64,000 nt of DNA from Gemmatimonas sp. (GCF_021298855.1 NZ_JAJTHI010000022.1:1-64000); one strand, 5' to 3'; positions 48,556 through 58,774 are shown, numbered from the stretch's first letter. The notes: generated by a model not told the origin, from the sequence alone. Made by a program: numbers and translations.

Positions 48556-49989
48556 ATGCGCTCCATCGTCGTCGCCCTCGCGCTGCTCGCTCCGCTCGCC
48601 GCGCACGCCCAGCCCATCGCCTTCCCCGCCACGCCCGGCGCGCGCACCAGCGGGTCGCCGGCGGCCGACTCGCTGCGCCCGTTCGGGTTGCTGCGCGACC
48701 AGGCGATGCAGCAGCAGAAGTGGTTCGAACTGCGCATGGAGCGGACGCTGCCCCTGCTCATGCGCCGCGAGGGCGTCGACATGTGGGTCGTCCCCATGCG
48801 CGAGTACAACGAGGACCCGCTCTTCAAGGCCATCACGTCGCCCACCACCTTCGCCGCGCGTCGGCGCACCATCTACGTCTTTTTCGATCGTGGCCCGCAG
48901 CAGGGCATCGAACGCATCGCGCTGGGCGGCACGTCGCAGGGGAACGTCTTCAAGGCCGTGCGCAGCATGAAGCCGGTGGCGCAGCCTGCGGCCGGCAGTC
49001 GTGAGAACTCACGGCAGGCCGAACTGTGGGGTGATGAGCAATGGACCGTGCTCAAGCAGGTCATCGAGGAGCGCAAGCCACGGAAGATCGCCATCAACAC
49101 GTCACGTACCTTCGCCTTCGCCGACGGGCTCTCGAGCGGGGAGAAGGAGGGGATGCTGGAGGCGCTCGGCGCGCCGTGGACCTCGCGCATCGTGAACGCC
49201 GAAGCGCTCGCGGTAGACCTCATCGCCGCGCGTCAGCCGGAAGAGGAGGCGGCCTTCCGTGAGCTCAATCGCGTGGCGTGGGAGATCATCACCGAGGCGT
49301 TCTCGAACAAGGTCATCACCCCCGGGGTCACCAGGACCGATGACGTGGTCTGGTGGATGCGCCAGCGTCTGGCCGACCTTGGGCTCTCCACCTGGTTCCA
49401 GCCCAGCGTGGAGATCCAACGGGCCTTCGGGAGCCCGGAGCTCGTGGGGGTCAACCCCACCATCCTGCCGGGCGACATGCTGCACTGCGACTTCGGCGTC
49501 ACGGCGATGGGGCTCAACACCGACACCCAGCACAATGGGTACGTGCTCAAGCCGGGCGAGACCGACGTGCCGGCGGGGCTCAAGAAGGCGCTCGCCAACT
49601 CCAACCGGCTGCAGGATATCACCGTGGAGGAGCTCAAGCCCGGGCGCACGGGGAACGAGGTCCTCAAGGCGGTGCTCACTCGCATGAAGGCGGAGGGGAT
49701 CGACGGCACCGAGTACTCGCACCCGATCGGGTTGCACGGACACGGGGCGGGCGCGCTGATCGGTCTCTGGGACTACCAGGACGGCGTCCCCGGTCGCGGC
49801 GACCACAAGATCATCCCCGGCATGTGGTACTCCATCGAGCTGCAGGCCACCACCCCGGTGCCGGAGTGGAACAATCAGCAGGTGCGGTCGGCGCAGGAGG
49901 AGGACGTGATCATCGACGCGAGCGGCAAGGTGCGGTGGGCGTTCGGGCGTCAGGCCACGTATCATCTGGTCAGGCCGCCGCTCAAGTAA
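48556..49989 (+). CDS. M24 family metallopeptidase (Xaa-Pro aminopeptidase-like), secreted
   Basis: MRSIVVALALLAPLAAHAQ signal; MLHCDFGVTAMGLNTDTQHNGYVLKPG; HPIGLHGHGAGALIGLWD; IIPGMWYSIELQATT. Confidence 0.88.
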   Translation: MRSIVVALALLAPLAAHAQPIAFPATPGARTSGSPAADSLRPFGLLRDQAMQQQKWFELRMERTLPLLMRREGVDMWVVPMREYNEDPLFKAITSPTTFAARRRTIYVFFDRGPQQGIERIALGGTSQGNVFKAVRSMKPVAQPAAGSRENSRQAELWGDEQWTVLKQVIEERKPRKIAINTSRTFAFADGLSSGEKEGMLEALGAPWTSRIVNAEALAVDLIAARQPEEEAAFRELNRVAWEIITEAFSNKVITPGVTRTDDVVWWMRQRLADLGLSTWFQPSVEIQRAFGSPELVGVNPTILPGDMLHCDFGVTAMGLNTDTQHNGYVLKPGETDVPAGLKKALANSNRLQDITVEELKPGRTGNEVLKAVLTRMKAEGIDGTEYSHPIGLHGHGAGALIGLWDYQDGVPGRGDHKIIPGMWYSIELQATTPVPEWNNQQVRSAQEEDVIIDASGKVRWAFGRQATYHLVRPPLK

Positions 49990-50073
49990 CCGGCCGGTGG
50001 TGCGCCGGGTGTCATCCTGACACTTTCCGGCGGCGTTGTCGTAGGGGCTGCTACACCTGAACCAGGAGCTTCC

Positions 50074-51090
50074 GTGGCGCTGGGCGATTTCCTCCGCAAG
50101 CAATTCATCGATGTCATCCAGTGGACCGAATCCGGTCCCGGGGTGCTCATGTACCGCTTCCCCATGCGGGACATGGAAATCCAGAGCGGTGCCCAGCTCA
50201 CGGTGCGGGAATCGCAGTTGGCGCTCTTCGTGAATGAGGGGCGTGCCGCCGACGCCTTCGGTCCCGGGCTGCACACGCTGGTGACGCAGAACCTGCCGCT
50301 GCTCACGAACCTCATGAACTGGGACAAGATGTTCCAGTCACCGTTCAAGAGCGACGTCTACTTCTTCTCCACCCGTCAGCAGACCGGACAGCGGTGGGGA
50401 ACGCAGCAGCCCATCACCATTCGCGATCGCGAGTTCGGCGCGGTGCGCCTGCGCGCGTTCGGCATGTATGCGTTCCGCGTGGCCAATCCCGCCGTGTTCC
50501 AGCAGACGGTGGGTGCCACCGATGCGGAGTACACGGTGGCGCAGATCGAGCCCCAGCTGCGGAACGCCATCATTGCCGGCTTCACCACGGCGTTCGCCAG
50601 CGCAAACGTGCCGTTCCTCGACATGGCCGCCAATCAGGCGCAGCTCGCCACGCAGATTGCGAGCGGCGTGGCGCCCGCCTTCGAGCAGTTGGGCCTCCGG
50701 CTCGAGTCGTTCACCGTCGAGAACCTGTCGCTTCCGGAAGAGCTGCAGAAGCGTCTCGATGAACGCATCTCGATGAACATGATCGGCGACATGCGCACCT
50801 ACGCTGCGTATCAGGCGGCGCAGAGCATTCCCATTGCGGCGGCCAACGAAGGGGGCATGGCGGGGCTGGCCGCCGGCATGGGCGCCGGTGTCGGGCTCGG
50901 CGGGGCGATTGCCGGCGCCATCGTGGGCGGAATGCAGGCCCCCGGTGCGCCAGGTGGTGCGGCCCCGCCCACGCGCATGGCCACTCCCGTCGAGCCGTCG
51001 GCCGACAGCAAGTTCTGCATCAACTGCGGCACTCGGCTGCCGTCCATCGCCAAGTTCTGCTCCGCCTGCGGCACCGCGCAGGGAAGCTGA
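50074..51090 (+). CDS. SPFH-domain protein with C-terminal zinc ribbon (YdjI/virion-core-like)
   Basis: GTG start; VIQWTESGPGVLMYRFPMRDMEIQSGAQLTVRESQLALFVNEGRAADAFGPGLHTL; C-term FCINCGTRLPSIAKFCSACGTAQ. Confidence 0.9.
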   Translation: MALGDFLRKQFIDVIQWTESGPGVLMYRFPMRDMEIQSGAQLTVRESQLALFVNEGRAADAFGPGLHTLVTQNLPLLTNLMNWDKMFQSPFKSDVYFFSTRQQTGQRWGTQQPITIRDREFGAVRLRAFGMYAFRVANPAVFQQTVGATDAEYTVAQIEPQLRNAIIAGFTTAFASANVPFLDMAANQAQLATQIASGVAPAFEQLGLRLESFTVENLSLPEELQKRLDERISMNMIGDMRTYAAYQAAQSIPIAAANEGGMAGLAAGMGAGVGLGGAIAGAIVGGMQAPGAPGGAAPPTRMATPVEPSADSKFCINCGTRLPSIAKFCSACGTAQGS

Positions 51091-51123
51091 GCGCACGGCC
51101 AGCCTCCCTTGCTGCCGTTCAGC

Positions 51124-51546
51124 ATGACGACCTCTCCTGTGGGTGAAGAGTGGATCGTGGAGGCGCTCGGCTGTGTGCCCGAGCGCCTGGCCGATCCCGC
51201 CACGCTGCGCGCGCTCTTCGGCGCCATCGTGGCCGATCTGGCATTGCATCCGGTGGGCGAGGCGCTGTGGCACCAGTTCCCGGCGCCCACCGCCACGGCC
51301 GACGGTGATGCCGGGGAGGCCGGGGGGATCACCGGGCTCCTCATGCTCGCCGAGTCACACCTGACGGTGCACACGTTCCCGGAGCACGGGTCGGCCTGCC
51401 TCAACCTGTTCTGCTGCACCCCGCGTGCGGCGTGGGATTGGGAGGCGCGGCTGCAGGCGCGGCTGGGCGCCACGGTCGTTCACGTGCGCCATGTGGCGCG
51501 CGCGTACGCGCCGGAGCCTGGCGCCGCCGGCCTGACGCGCTCGTGA
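51124..51546 (+). CDS. S-adenosylmethionine decarboxylase-like protein (SpeD family)
   Basis: LMLAESHLTVHTFPEHGSACLNLFCC matches the AdoMetDC processing motif ESHxTxHTxPE. Confidence 0.85.
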   Translation: MTTSPVGEEWIVEALGCVPERLADPATLRALFGAIVADLALHPVGEALWHQFPAPTATADGDAGEAGGITGLLMLAESHLTVHTFPEHGSACLNLFCCTPRAAWDWEARLQARLGATVVHVRHVARAYAPEPGAAGLTRS

Positions 51547-52187
51547 CGGCACCGCAGGCGCACAGCGCCACCTGCCCCAACTGCGGCGCACCCGTGCGCT
51601 TTCTGTGGGCGCAGGCCGTGCAGACCACGTGTCCCTACTGCCGCAGCCTGCTCGTGCGCCGCGACCTCGCGCTCGAGCGCGTGGGACTGCAGGCCGACTT
51701 TCCCGTGACGGGCTCGCCCATTCAGATCGGCACCGCGGGGCGCTGGCGTGGCCAGTCGTTCGTGGTGGTGGGGCGTCTCACGTATGGGTGGGAGCGGGGA
51801 CGCTGGAACGAATGGCACTGTCTGCGCGACGACGGATCGAGCGCGTGGCTTTCCGATGCGCAGCTGGAGTACGCCATGACCGTGCAGGTGCACCCCGACG
51901 GCCGCATGCCGGAGCAGCGCAATGTGCTCGTTGGCGATGCCTTCACGTGGGGGGATGGGCGATACGAGGTGGCCAATATCCTCGAGGCGCACTATCTGGG
52001 CACCGAGGGTGAACTGCCCTTCACCACGTTCGCCAAAGGCAACAGCACGTTCGTCGACCTGGTCAGCGACGATGGGCGCTTTGCCACCGTTGATGGTACG
52101 GAAGTGCCGCCGCTGCTGTATCTGGGGGAGTACGTGTCCTTCGACGACCTCGCCATGACGCAGTTGCGCGACTTCGAAGGCTGGTGA
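51543..52187 (+). CDS. DUF4178 domain-containing protein with N-terminal zinc ribbon
   Basis: GTG start 51543; CPNCGAPVRFLWAQAVQTTCPYC; IQIGTAGRWRGQSFVVVGRLTYGWERGRWNEWHCLRDDGSSAWLSD. Confidence 0.8.
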   Translation: MTAPQAHSATCPNCGAPVRFLWAQAVQTTCPYCRSLLVRRDLALERVGLQADFPVTGSPIQIGTAGRWRGQSFVVVGRLTYGWERGRWNEWHCLRDDGSSAWLSDAQLEYAMTVQVHPDGRMPEQRNVLVGDAFTWGDGRYEVANILEAHYLGTEGELPFTTFAKGNSTFVDLVSDDGRFATVDGTEVPPLLYLGEYVSFDDLAMTQLRDFEGW

Positions 52188-52197
52188 GCGCCCCACC

Positions 52198-53520
52198 ATG
52201 ACACGGCCCACCACATCGCCCGTGGCCCGCAGCGTGGTGCCGCGCGTGGCATCCCTGTCGTGCCCCTCGTGCGGCGCCGCCATCGAGATGCGGGCCCAGG
52301 GATGGGCCGAGAGCGTCGTGTGTGCCGCCTGTGGCGCGCAGCTCGATGCCGCCAACGACACCCTGCGTGTCCTGCAGTACGGGGAGGCCGTACGCCTCAA
52401 GCCGCGCATTCCGTTGGGCACGCGCGGGGTGTTGCGGCGTGTCACCTGGGAAGTGATCGGCTGCCAGGTGGTCACCATTACCGTCGAAGGGACCGACTAC
52501 TCGTGGACGGAGTACGTCTGCTTCAATCCGTATCGCGGGTTTCTGTACCTGTCGGAATACGACGGCCACTGGAACGTCATCGAGAAGCTCAAGTGGCGCC
52601 CCCGCGGCGGCGTGAGCGACGGGCAGCTGACCCTCACCCACGATGGCCGTCGCTACAAGCACTTCCAGACGGCGCTGGCGCGAACCACGGCCGCGCTCGG
52701 CGAATTCCCGTGGGAGCTGCGCGTGGGCGACTCCGTGGTGAGCCGGGATTTCGTCGACCCGCCCTTCATCCTCAGTGCCGAGGAGTCGGCGGGTGAGGTC
52801 ACCTTCTCCCGTGGCACCTACACGCCGCCGGAGGAGATCGCCCGGGCCTTCGGCATCCCCTCGCTCCTCACGCCGATCGGCGTTTTCGCCAACCAGCCCA
52901 ACCCGTACGGCGACCTCCCCAAGCGCATGGGGCAACGGTTCCTCATCGGCCTGCTGGTGCTGTTCATGATGCTCTTCGCGAACCTCATCTTCTCCAGCAA
53001 GCGCACCGTCTTCTCGCAGGCGTCCACCTTCGATCGCACCACCGGGGTCAGCGGCGCCTTCGTGACGCCGCCGTTCACCCTCGACGGGCGCCCCTCGGGC
53101 GTGGCGATCGATGTCGCCGCGGCACTCGACAACGACTGGGTGTTCTTCACGCTGTCGCTCATCAACGAGCAGACCGGCGAGACGCGCGAGGTCACGCGCC
53201 AGCTCGCGTACTATTCCGGCCAGGACAGTGACGGCTCGTGGTCGGAGGGGGATCGCTCCGAGACGGTGCGTCTGTCGGCCGTCCCTGCGGGCCGCTATTT
53301 CCTGCGCGTCGAACCCGAAGGGGGCGAGGTCGGACGACCGCGTGTCGGATACACCATCGCGGTTCGTCGCGACGTGCCGCACTACGGCTTCTACGCGGTG
53401 GCGTTCCTCGCACTCCTCACACCCATGGTGTTCGCGCTCTTCCCGTCTGCCGCCTTCGAGAACCGGCGCTGGGCCGAGAGCGATCATCCCATCGGCGGCA
53501 CCTCCAGCAGCGAAGAGTGA
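52198..53520 (+). CDS. DUF4178 domain-containing membrane protein with zinc ribbon
   Basis: LSCPSCGAAIEMRAQGWAESVVCAACGAQLDAAN; YSWTEYVCFNPYRGFLYLSEYDGHWNVIEKL; two TM segments. Confidence 0.8.
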   Translation: MTRPTTSPVARSVVPRVASLSCPSCGAAIEMRAQGWAESVVCAACGAQLDAANDTLRVLQYGEAVRLKPRIPLGTRGVLRRVTWEVIGCQVVTITVEGTDYSWTEYVCFNPYRGFLYLSEYDGHWNVIEKLKWRPRGGVSDGQLTLTHDGRRYKHFQTALARTTAALGEFPWELRVGDSVVSRDFVDPPFILSAEESAGEVTFSRGTYTPPEEIARAFGIPSLLTPIGVFANQPNPYGDLPKRMGQRFLIGLLVLFMMLFANLIFSSKRTVFSQASTFDRTTGVSGAFVTPPFTLDGRPSGVAIDVAAALDNDWVFFTLSLINEQTGETREVTRQLAYYSGQDSDGSWSEGDRSETVRLSAVPAGRYFLRVEPEGGEVGRPRVGYTIAVRRDVPHYGFYAVAFLALLTPMVFALFPSAAFENRRWAESDHPIGGTSSSEE

Positions 53521-53522
53521 AC

Positions 53523-53708
53523 ATGGGCCCTCGCCTCTACACCGTCTGGCTCGCCCTGGTGCTCGCCCTGCTCGGCATGGCGCAGTATCGCGGCTGGACG
53601 CTCACGCGCGCCAACGAAACGCGCAACGATCCGCGTTCGGTGCGCGACAATCCGGGCGCGTATCGCTCGTCGTACTACATCCCCGGGCGCACGCTCCGTG
53701 GCAAGTGA
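53523..53708 (+). CDS. Small single-TM protein in the polyamine/DUF350 cluster
   Basis: MGPRLYTVWLALVLALLGMAQYRGWTLTRANETRNDPRSVRDNPGAYRSSYYIPGRTLRGK; tightly spaced between DUF4178 and DUF350 genes. Confidence 0.6.
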   Translation: MGPRLYTVWLALVLALLGMAQYRGWTLTRANETRNDPRSVRDNPGAYRSSYYIPGRTLRGK

Positions 53709-53732
53709 CACCCCACGCATGAGGATTCAGGC

Positions 53733-53945
53733 ATGAACGGACAGTTCGTGGAGAACGTCGTCAACTCCGCCGCTTTTGCGCTCATCGGCATCGTGATGTT
53801 CGTGGCGGCCTTCTTCATCCTCGATGCCCTCACCCCCGGCAAGCTCTGGGACGAGATCAGCGAGAAGCAGAACACCGCGGCAGCCATTCTCATGGGGTCG
53901 GTCGCCATCGCCCTCGGCATCATCGTCGCGGCCGCCATTCACTGA
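53733..53945 (+). CDS. DUF350 domain-containing membrane protein
   Basis: VVNSAAFALIGIVMFVAAFFILDALTPGKLWDEISEKQNTAAAILMGSVAIALGIIVAAAIH. Confidence 0.9.
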   Translation: MNGQFVENVVNSAAFALIGIVMFVAAFFILDALTPGKLWDEISEKQNTAAAILMGSVAIALGIIVAAAIH

Positions 53946-54001
53946 CGCGCGCGGCATCGCGCGCGGGGCATCGCGCCGACGACCGCGTCACCAGGGTTCC
54001 C

Positions 54002-55498
54002 GTGCAACTCGCGCTGTTCCTATCCGTCTGCCTCATCGCGGCGTGCGGGCTCATCTACGAGCTCGTCGCGGGAGCGCTCGCGTCGTATCTGCTGGGCGAC
54101 AGCGTCACGCAGTTCTCCACGATCATCGGCACCTATCTCTTCGCCATGGGCATCGGGAGCTGGCTGTCCCGCTTCGTGGTGCGCGGGGTCGTGACCCGCT
54201 TCGTCATCATCGAACTGCTCGTCGGCGTGGTGGGGGGGCTGTCGTCGCTCGCGCTCTTCCTCGCGTTCGCGTATACCGAGGCGTTTCGCCCCACGCTGTA
54301 TGCGCTGGTGCTGCTCATCGGCATCCTGGTGGGACTCGAGGTGCCGCTGCTCATGCGCATCCTCAAGGATCGCTATTCGTTCAAGGACGTCGTGGCGAAC
54401 GTGCTCACGTTCGACTACATCGGCGCCCTCGTGGCCTCGCTGCTGTTCCCGCTGCTGCTGGTGCCTCGGCTGGGCCTCGTGCGCTCCGCGCTGCTGTTCG
54501 GGGTGATCAACGTGGCCGTGGGGCTGTGGAGTACCTGGCTCTTCCGTGATGTGCTGCCGCGACGGCGCTGGCTGCAGGGCGCCGGCATGCTGGCGCTCCT
54601 CGTGCTGGGTGGCGGCCTCTGGAAGGGGCAGGCCATTACCACGTTGGCCGAGGAGGGGATGTATGCCGATCCCATCATCCTGGCGAAGGACACCCGCTAT
54701 CAGCGCCTCGTGCTCACCAGCTGGAAGGACGACCTGCGCCTCTACCTCAACGGGCATCTGCAGTTCGCGTCGCGCGACGAGTATCGCTATCACGAGGCGC
54801 TGGTGCACCCCGGGCTCGCCGCCGCGCGAGCCCGCGGGCGGGTGCTGGTGCTGGGCGGCGGCGATGGCCTCGCGGTGCGCGAGATCCTCCGGTACCCCGA
54901 CGTGCAGCGGGTCACGCTGGTGGATCTGGACGAGGGCATGACCCGCTTGTTTCAGTCGCATCCGCGGCTCACGCGGCTCAATGCGGACGCGCTCAACGAT
55001 CCACGCGTGACGGTGGTCAATGCCGACGCCTTCACCTGGCTCGCCGCCAATGCGGCGCAGTTCGATTTCGTGATCGTCGACTTTCCCGATCCGTCCAACT
55101 ATCACGTAGGCAAGCTGTACACGAGTGCCTTCTATCGCCTCGTGCGGCAGCACCTCGCGCCGGGCGCGTTCATTGCGGTGCAAAGCACGTCGCCCATGTT
55201 TGCGCGGCAGTCGTACTGGAGCATCGTGGCCACGCTCGAGGGCGCAGGCCTTCGCACCTGGCCGTACCATGTGTACGTGCCAAGCTTCGGCGAGTGGGGG
55301 TTCGTGATTGCGGGGGTCGACAGCTATGCGCCCCCGGCCCAGCTGCCTGCGGGCTTGCGCTATCTCACGGCCCGGGCCGTCCCGACGCTCTTCGATTTCC
55401 CGGCAGACATGCAGCGCGTGCCCGCCGAGGCCAACCGGCTCAACGATCAGGTGCTCGTGCGCTATTACGAGCACGAGTTCGATGCCATCAATCGCTAG
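54002..55498 (+). CDS. Membrane-fused polyamine aminopropyltransferase (spermidine synthase)
   Basis: Multiple N-terminal TM helices, then YQRLVLTSWKDDLRLYLNGHLQFASRDEYRYHEALVHPGLAAARARGRVLVLGGGDGLAVREILRYPDVQRVTLVDLDEGM. Confidence 0.93.
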   Translation: MQLALFLSVCLIAACGLIYELVAGALASYLLGDSVTQFSTIIGTYLFAMGIGSWLSRFVVRGVVTRFVIIELLVGVVGGLSSLALFLAFAYTEAFRPTLYALVLLIGILVGLEVPLLMRILKDRYSFKDVVANVLTFDYIGALVASLLFPLLLVPRLGLVRSALLFGVINVAVGLWSTWLFRDVLPRRRWLQGAGMLALLVLGGGLWKGQAITTLAEEGMYADPIILAKDTRYQRLVLTSWKDDLRLYLNGHLQFASRDEYRYHEALVHPGLAAARARGRVLVLGGGDGLAVREILRYPDVQRVTLVDLDEGMTRLFQSHPRLTRLNADALNDPRVTVVNADAFTWLAANAAQFDFVIVDFPDPSNYHVGKLYTSAFYRLVRQHLAPGAFIAVQSTSPMFARQSYWSIVATLEGAGLRTWPYHVYVPSFGEWGFVIAGVDSYAPPAQLPAGLRYLTARAVPTLFDFPADMQRVPAEANRLNDQVLVRYYEHEFDAINR

Positions 55499-55519
55499 AC
55501 GCGCGACGCGAGGCGGCGC

Positions 55520-57196
55520 GTGATTACGCGGCGGGCGTTGCTGCAGCGTGCGGCGCAGGCGGCAGCGCAGGTTGCAGCGCAGGCGGCGGCGGGGGCGGCG
55601 GCCCTCACCGTGGTGGCGCCGCCGGTGGTCGGCGCCGCTCCCGCCCTGGTGGGGCTCACGCAGAAGGGGCGCGTCATTGGCGGAGGCTTCGTGGACGACG
55701 ATGCCGCGGCGGGGCATGCCTTGCGGGATGGGGGCGTCACGCCCACCCACGCACGCACCGAGCGCACCGTGGCCGTGGCCATCGTGGGGGGTGGCATTGG
55801 TGGGCTGAGCGCCGCCTGGCGACTCGATGCGCGCGGGCTCACCGACTGGACGCTACTCGAGCTTGGTGCCCAGCTGGGCGGCAATGCCCGCTCGGCAGAG
55901 TACCCCGGACTCGACGGGTTGCGTGCACCGTGGGGCGCGCACTACCTCCCCGTTCCCGCCACCCATGCCGTGCATGTGCGCGAACTCTGTCGCGAACTGG
56001 GGCTGCTCTCACCAACCGGCGAGTGGGACGAGACGGTGCTCTGCCACGCGCCGCAGGAGCGCATCTGGCACCACGGCCGCTGGCGCGAAGGACTCGATCC
56101 CCTCGATGCGGCCACTGCGGCCGAGCGGCGGCAGTTTGCCCAGTTCGAATCGCTGGTCGCAGAGTGGCGCGCGAGCGGCATGTTCAGCGTGCCGTCGGCG
56201 CAGGGCCATGCGGTGCGCGAGGAGGCCAGGCGGCGCGGCGGCCTGGCGGCGAGGCGCGCACGCGACGTGGAGGCGCTCGATCGGGTGACGGCCGATCAGT
56301 GGCTACGGTCGCTCCGGCTCGATGCCCCGGCGCTGCGCTGGTGGGTGGAGTACGGCACGCGCGACGACTATGGCGCGTCGCTGCAGCAGGCCAGCGCCTG
56401 GGCGGCGATGCACTACTTTGCGGCAAGGGGGGAGGAGGAGCTGGGTCCGCTCACCTGGCCGGAGGGCAACGACTATCTCGTCCGCGCCCTGACGCGCCGG
56501 TTGTCGCGTCGCGGCGACGCGCGCGGGCGCCCGCGCCTGCAGGCCGCAGCGCCCGTGCTGCAGCTCGAGCGCCGTGGCACCGCATGGCAGCTCGATACGC
56601 CCCGCGAGCGCATCATCGCCGAGGCCGTGGTGTGGGCCGCTCCGTTGTTCGTGCTTCCCCGCGTGTTGCGCACCGCGGTGCTCCCGGTGAGCCTCGAGTA
56701 CGCGCCGTGGATGGTGGCCAACCTCGTGCTCGACCGGCCTCCGGCAGAGCGCGGCGCGCCCATGGCGTGGGACAACGTGATCTACGGCAGTAGCGCACTG
56801 GGGTACGTGAATGCGCAGCATCAGCAACTTGGCACCCCGCGAACGACGCAGCTGTGGACCTGGTATCACGCGCTCACCGATCGTTCTGCGGTGGAGGCGC
56901 GGCAGCAGCTGCGCGACACGCCGTGGAGTGCGTGGCGTGACCATATCATTGCCGACCTGCAGCGTGCCCACCCCGACATCGCGCAACGGCTGGTGCGTAT
57001 CGACATCAGGCGCTGGGGGCACGCAATGGCCCGCCCCGTCCCCGGGGCGCTGGCGCGCGTCCAGGCGCTGCAGGCGTGGCAGCCTGGACCGCGATTGTTC
57101 ATGGCCCACGCAGACCTCAGTAACTTGAGTCTCTTCGAGGAAGCGCAGTGGCATGGCGTGGCGGCGGCCGATCGGGTCGTGCGCGCACTGCAATGA
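55520..57196 (+). CDS. FAD-dependent amine oxidoreductase family protein, possible Tat-like signal
   Basis: MITRRALLQRAAQAAAQ; VAVAIVGGGIGGLSAAWRLDARGLTDWTLLELGAQLGGNARSAEYPGLDGLRAPWGAHYLPVP. Confidence 0.85.
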   Translation: MITRRALLQRAAQAAAQVAAQAAAGAAALTVVAPPVVGAAPALVGLTQKGRVIGGGFVDDDAAAGHALRDGGVTPTHARTERTVAVAIVGGGIGGLSAAWRLDARGLTDWTLLELGAQLGGNARSAEYPGLDGLRAPWGAHYLPVPATHAVHVRELCRELGLLSPTGEWDETVLCHAPQERIWHHGRWREGLDPLDAATAAERRQFAQFESLVAEWRASGMFSVPSAQGHAVREEARRRGGLAARRARDVEALDRVTADQWLRSLRLDAPALRWWVEYGTRDDYGASLQQASAWAAMHYFAARGEEELGPLTWPEGNDYLVRALTRRLSRRGDARGRPRLQAAAPVLQLERRGTAWQLDTPRERIIAEAVVWAAPLFVLPRVLRTAVLPVSLEYAPWMVANLVLDRPPAERGAPMAWDNVIYGSSALGYVNAQHQQLGTPRTTQLWTWYHALTDRSAVEARQQLRDTPWSAWRDHIIADLQRAHPDIAQRLVRIDIRRWGHAMARPVPGALARVQALQAWQPGPRLFMAHADLSNLSLFEEAQWHGVAAADRVVRALQ

Positions 57197-57236
57197 TGCG
57201 CCTCCCCGTTTGCGGTGCCTCCTCCGACCATCGCCC

Positions 57237-58764
57237 ATGAACACACACGCCTTTGCCTGGCCTGAGCCGGCACCATCCCTGGCCCGAGCCGTGGGGGCCG
57301 ACTTCCTGCTCCAGCGTGAAATCGGGCGCGGGGGCATGGGCGTGGTGTATCTGGCCGAGGATACGCAGCTGCACCGGCAGGTGGCCATCAAGACACTCCC
57401 GCCGCACCTCGCCGCCGATCCGGCGGTGCGCGAGCGCTTCCTGCGAGAGGCGCGCACGGCCGCCGCGCTGTCGCATCCCAACATCGTGCCCATCTACTCC
57501 GCCGCCGAGCGCGACGCGGTGGTCTACTTCACCATGGGGTACGTGAAGGGCGAGTCGCTCGCCGAACGGCTCGCGCAGACGGGCCCCTTCGACGTGCCGA
57601 GCGCGGTCGCGGTCATGTGACAGCTGGCGCTGGCCCTCGAGGCCGCGCACGCGCTCGGGGTGCTGCTCTTCCGCCTGCTCACCGGGCGATTCCCCTTCGA
57701 ACGCAGCACCCCCCTCGGCGGTGCTGGTGGCGCACGTGAACACGGCGCCGCCCCGCCTGCACGAGCTGCGCCCCGATCTGCCTGGCTGGCTCGATACGCT
57801 GGTGGCGGCGCTCCTCGAAAAGCGCCCCGGCGACCGTATCCCATCGGCGCGGGCCCTGCTGGAATCGCTGGGCGAATCAGGCGTGCTCGCGCCGCAGGGC
57901 AAGGCACCGCCGGGGCCCACCGCCGGAGCGGAGGCGTGGCTATCCTCGACCGAGGCGGACGCCGTATGGGCGCGGGCGGCGGAGCTTCAGGCAAACACCG
58001 GCATGATGGTGCCGCCGGCGCAGTTCCCGGCGTCACCACCGGCGGCGTCGCCAACCCGCGGCTACGACGTGACAATGGTGAAGGACGCAGCGTCGGAGGC
58101 CGGTATCGCGCCCCGGTACGTGGAGCGCGCCCTCGCCGAACGCGAGGTGGCCAACGCCCTTGCCCAGGTCACGGTGGTACCGGGCCCGCGCATGCAGAAG
58201 CCACGCAATGCCTGGCTGGGCGAATACACGAAGATCGAGTACGAGAGTGTGCTGGACGGCGAGATCTCCCTCGAGGCGTTCGAGGAGCTGGCCGACATCG
58301 CACGTCGCTCACTGGGCGACCTGATCGCCGTCAACGCGGTGGGGCGTACACTGACGATCAACGTGAACAGCGCCCGGCAGGCTCAACAGGGGATGGTGCG
58401 GCTGCTGCAGGTCACGGTGGCCGTGCGCAACGGGCGTACCACCGTGCGGGCCTACGAGGACCTGAGCGGGGTGGCGGCCGGCGTGTACGCCGCCCTTGGG
58501 GCCGGGATTGGGGTGGTGGCCGGCGGGGTCACCGCGGCCACACTGTCCAAGTCCATGGGCTCGCTGGTCGGCGTCGGTGCCTGGCTGGGGATTCTCGCCG
58601 GGACCCTCGGCGGCGCGCGGGTGGCCTTCCAGTTCAGCTCCCGGTCCAAGCAACAGGAGTTGCGGGACCTGGTGCTGGAGCTGGCACGGTTCGCCAGCGC
58701 CTCGCTCGCCCATCCTGAACGCCCCACGCCCCCCGAACCCCGAGACCCTTCCGCCAGCCGCTAG
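57237..58764 (+). pseudogene. Disrupted serine/threonine protein kinase gene
   Basis: Kinase N-lobe FLLQREIGRGGMGVVYLAEDTQLHRQVAIKTLPPHL... interrupted by TGA (57618-57620); no HRD/DFG region; C-lobe remnant ALGVLLFRLLTGRFPFE; then a frameshift into the 57721..58764 ORF (VLVAHVNTAPPRLHELRPDLPGWLDTLVAALLEKRPGDRIPSA). Confidence 0.85.
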
Positions 58765-58774
58765 CTTTCAGCGC

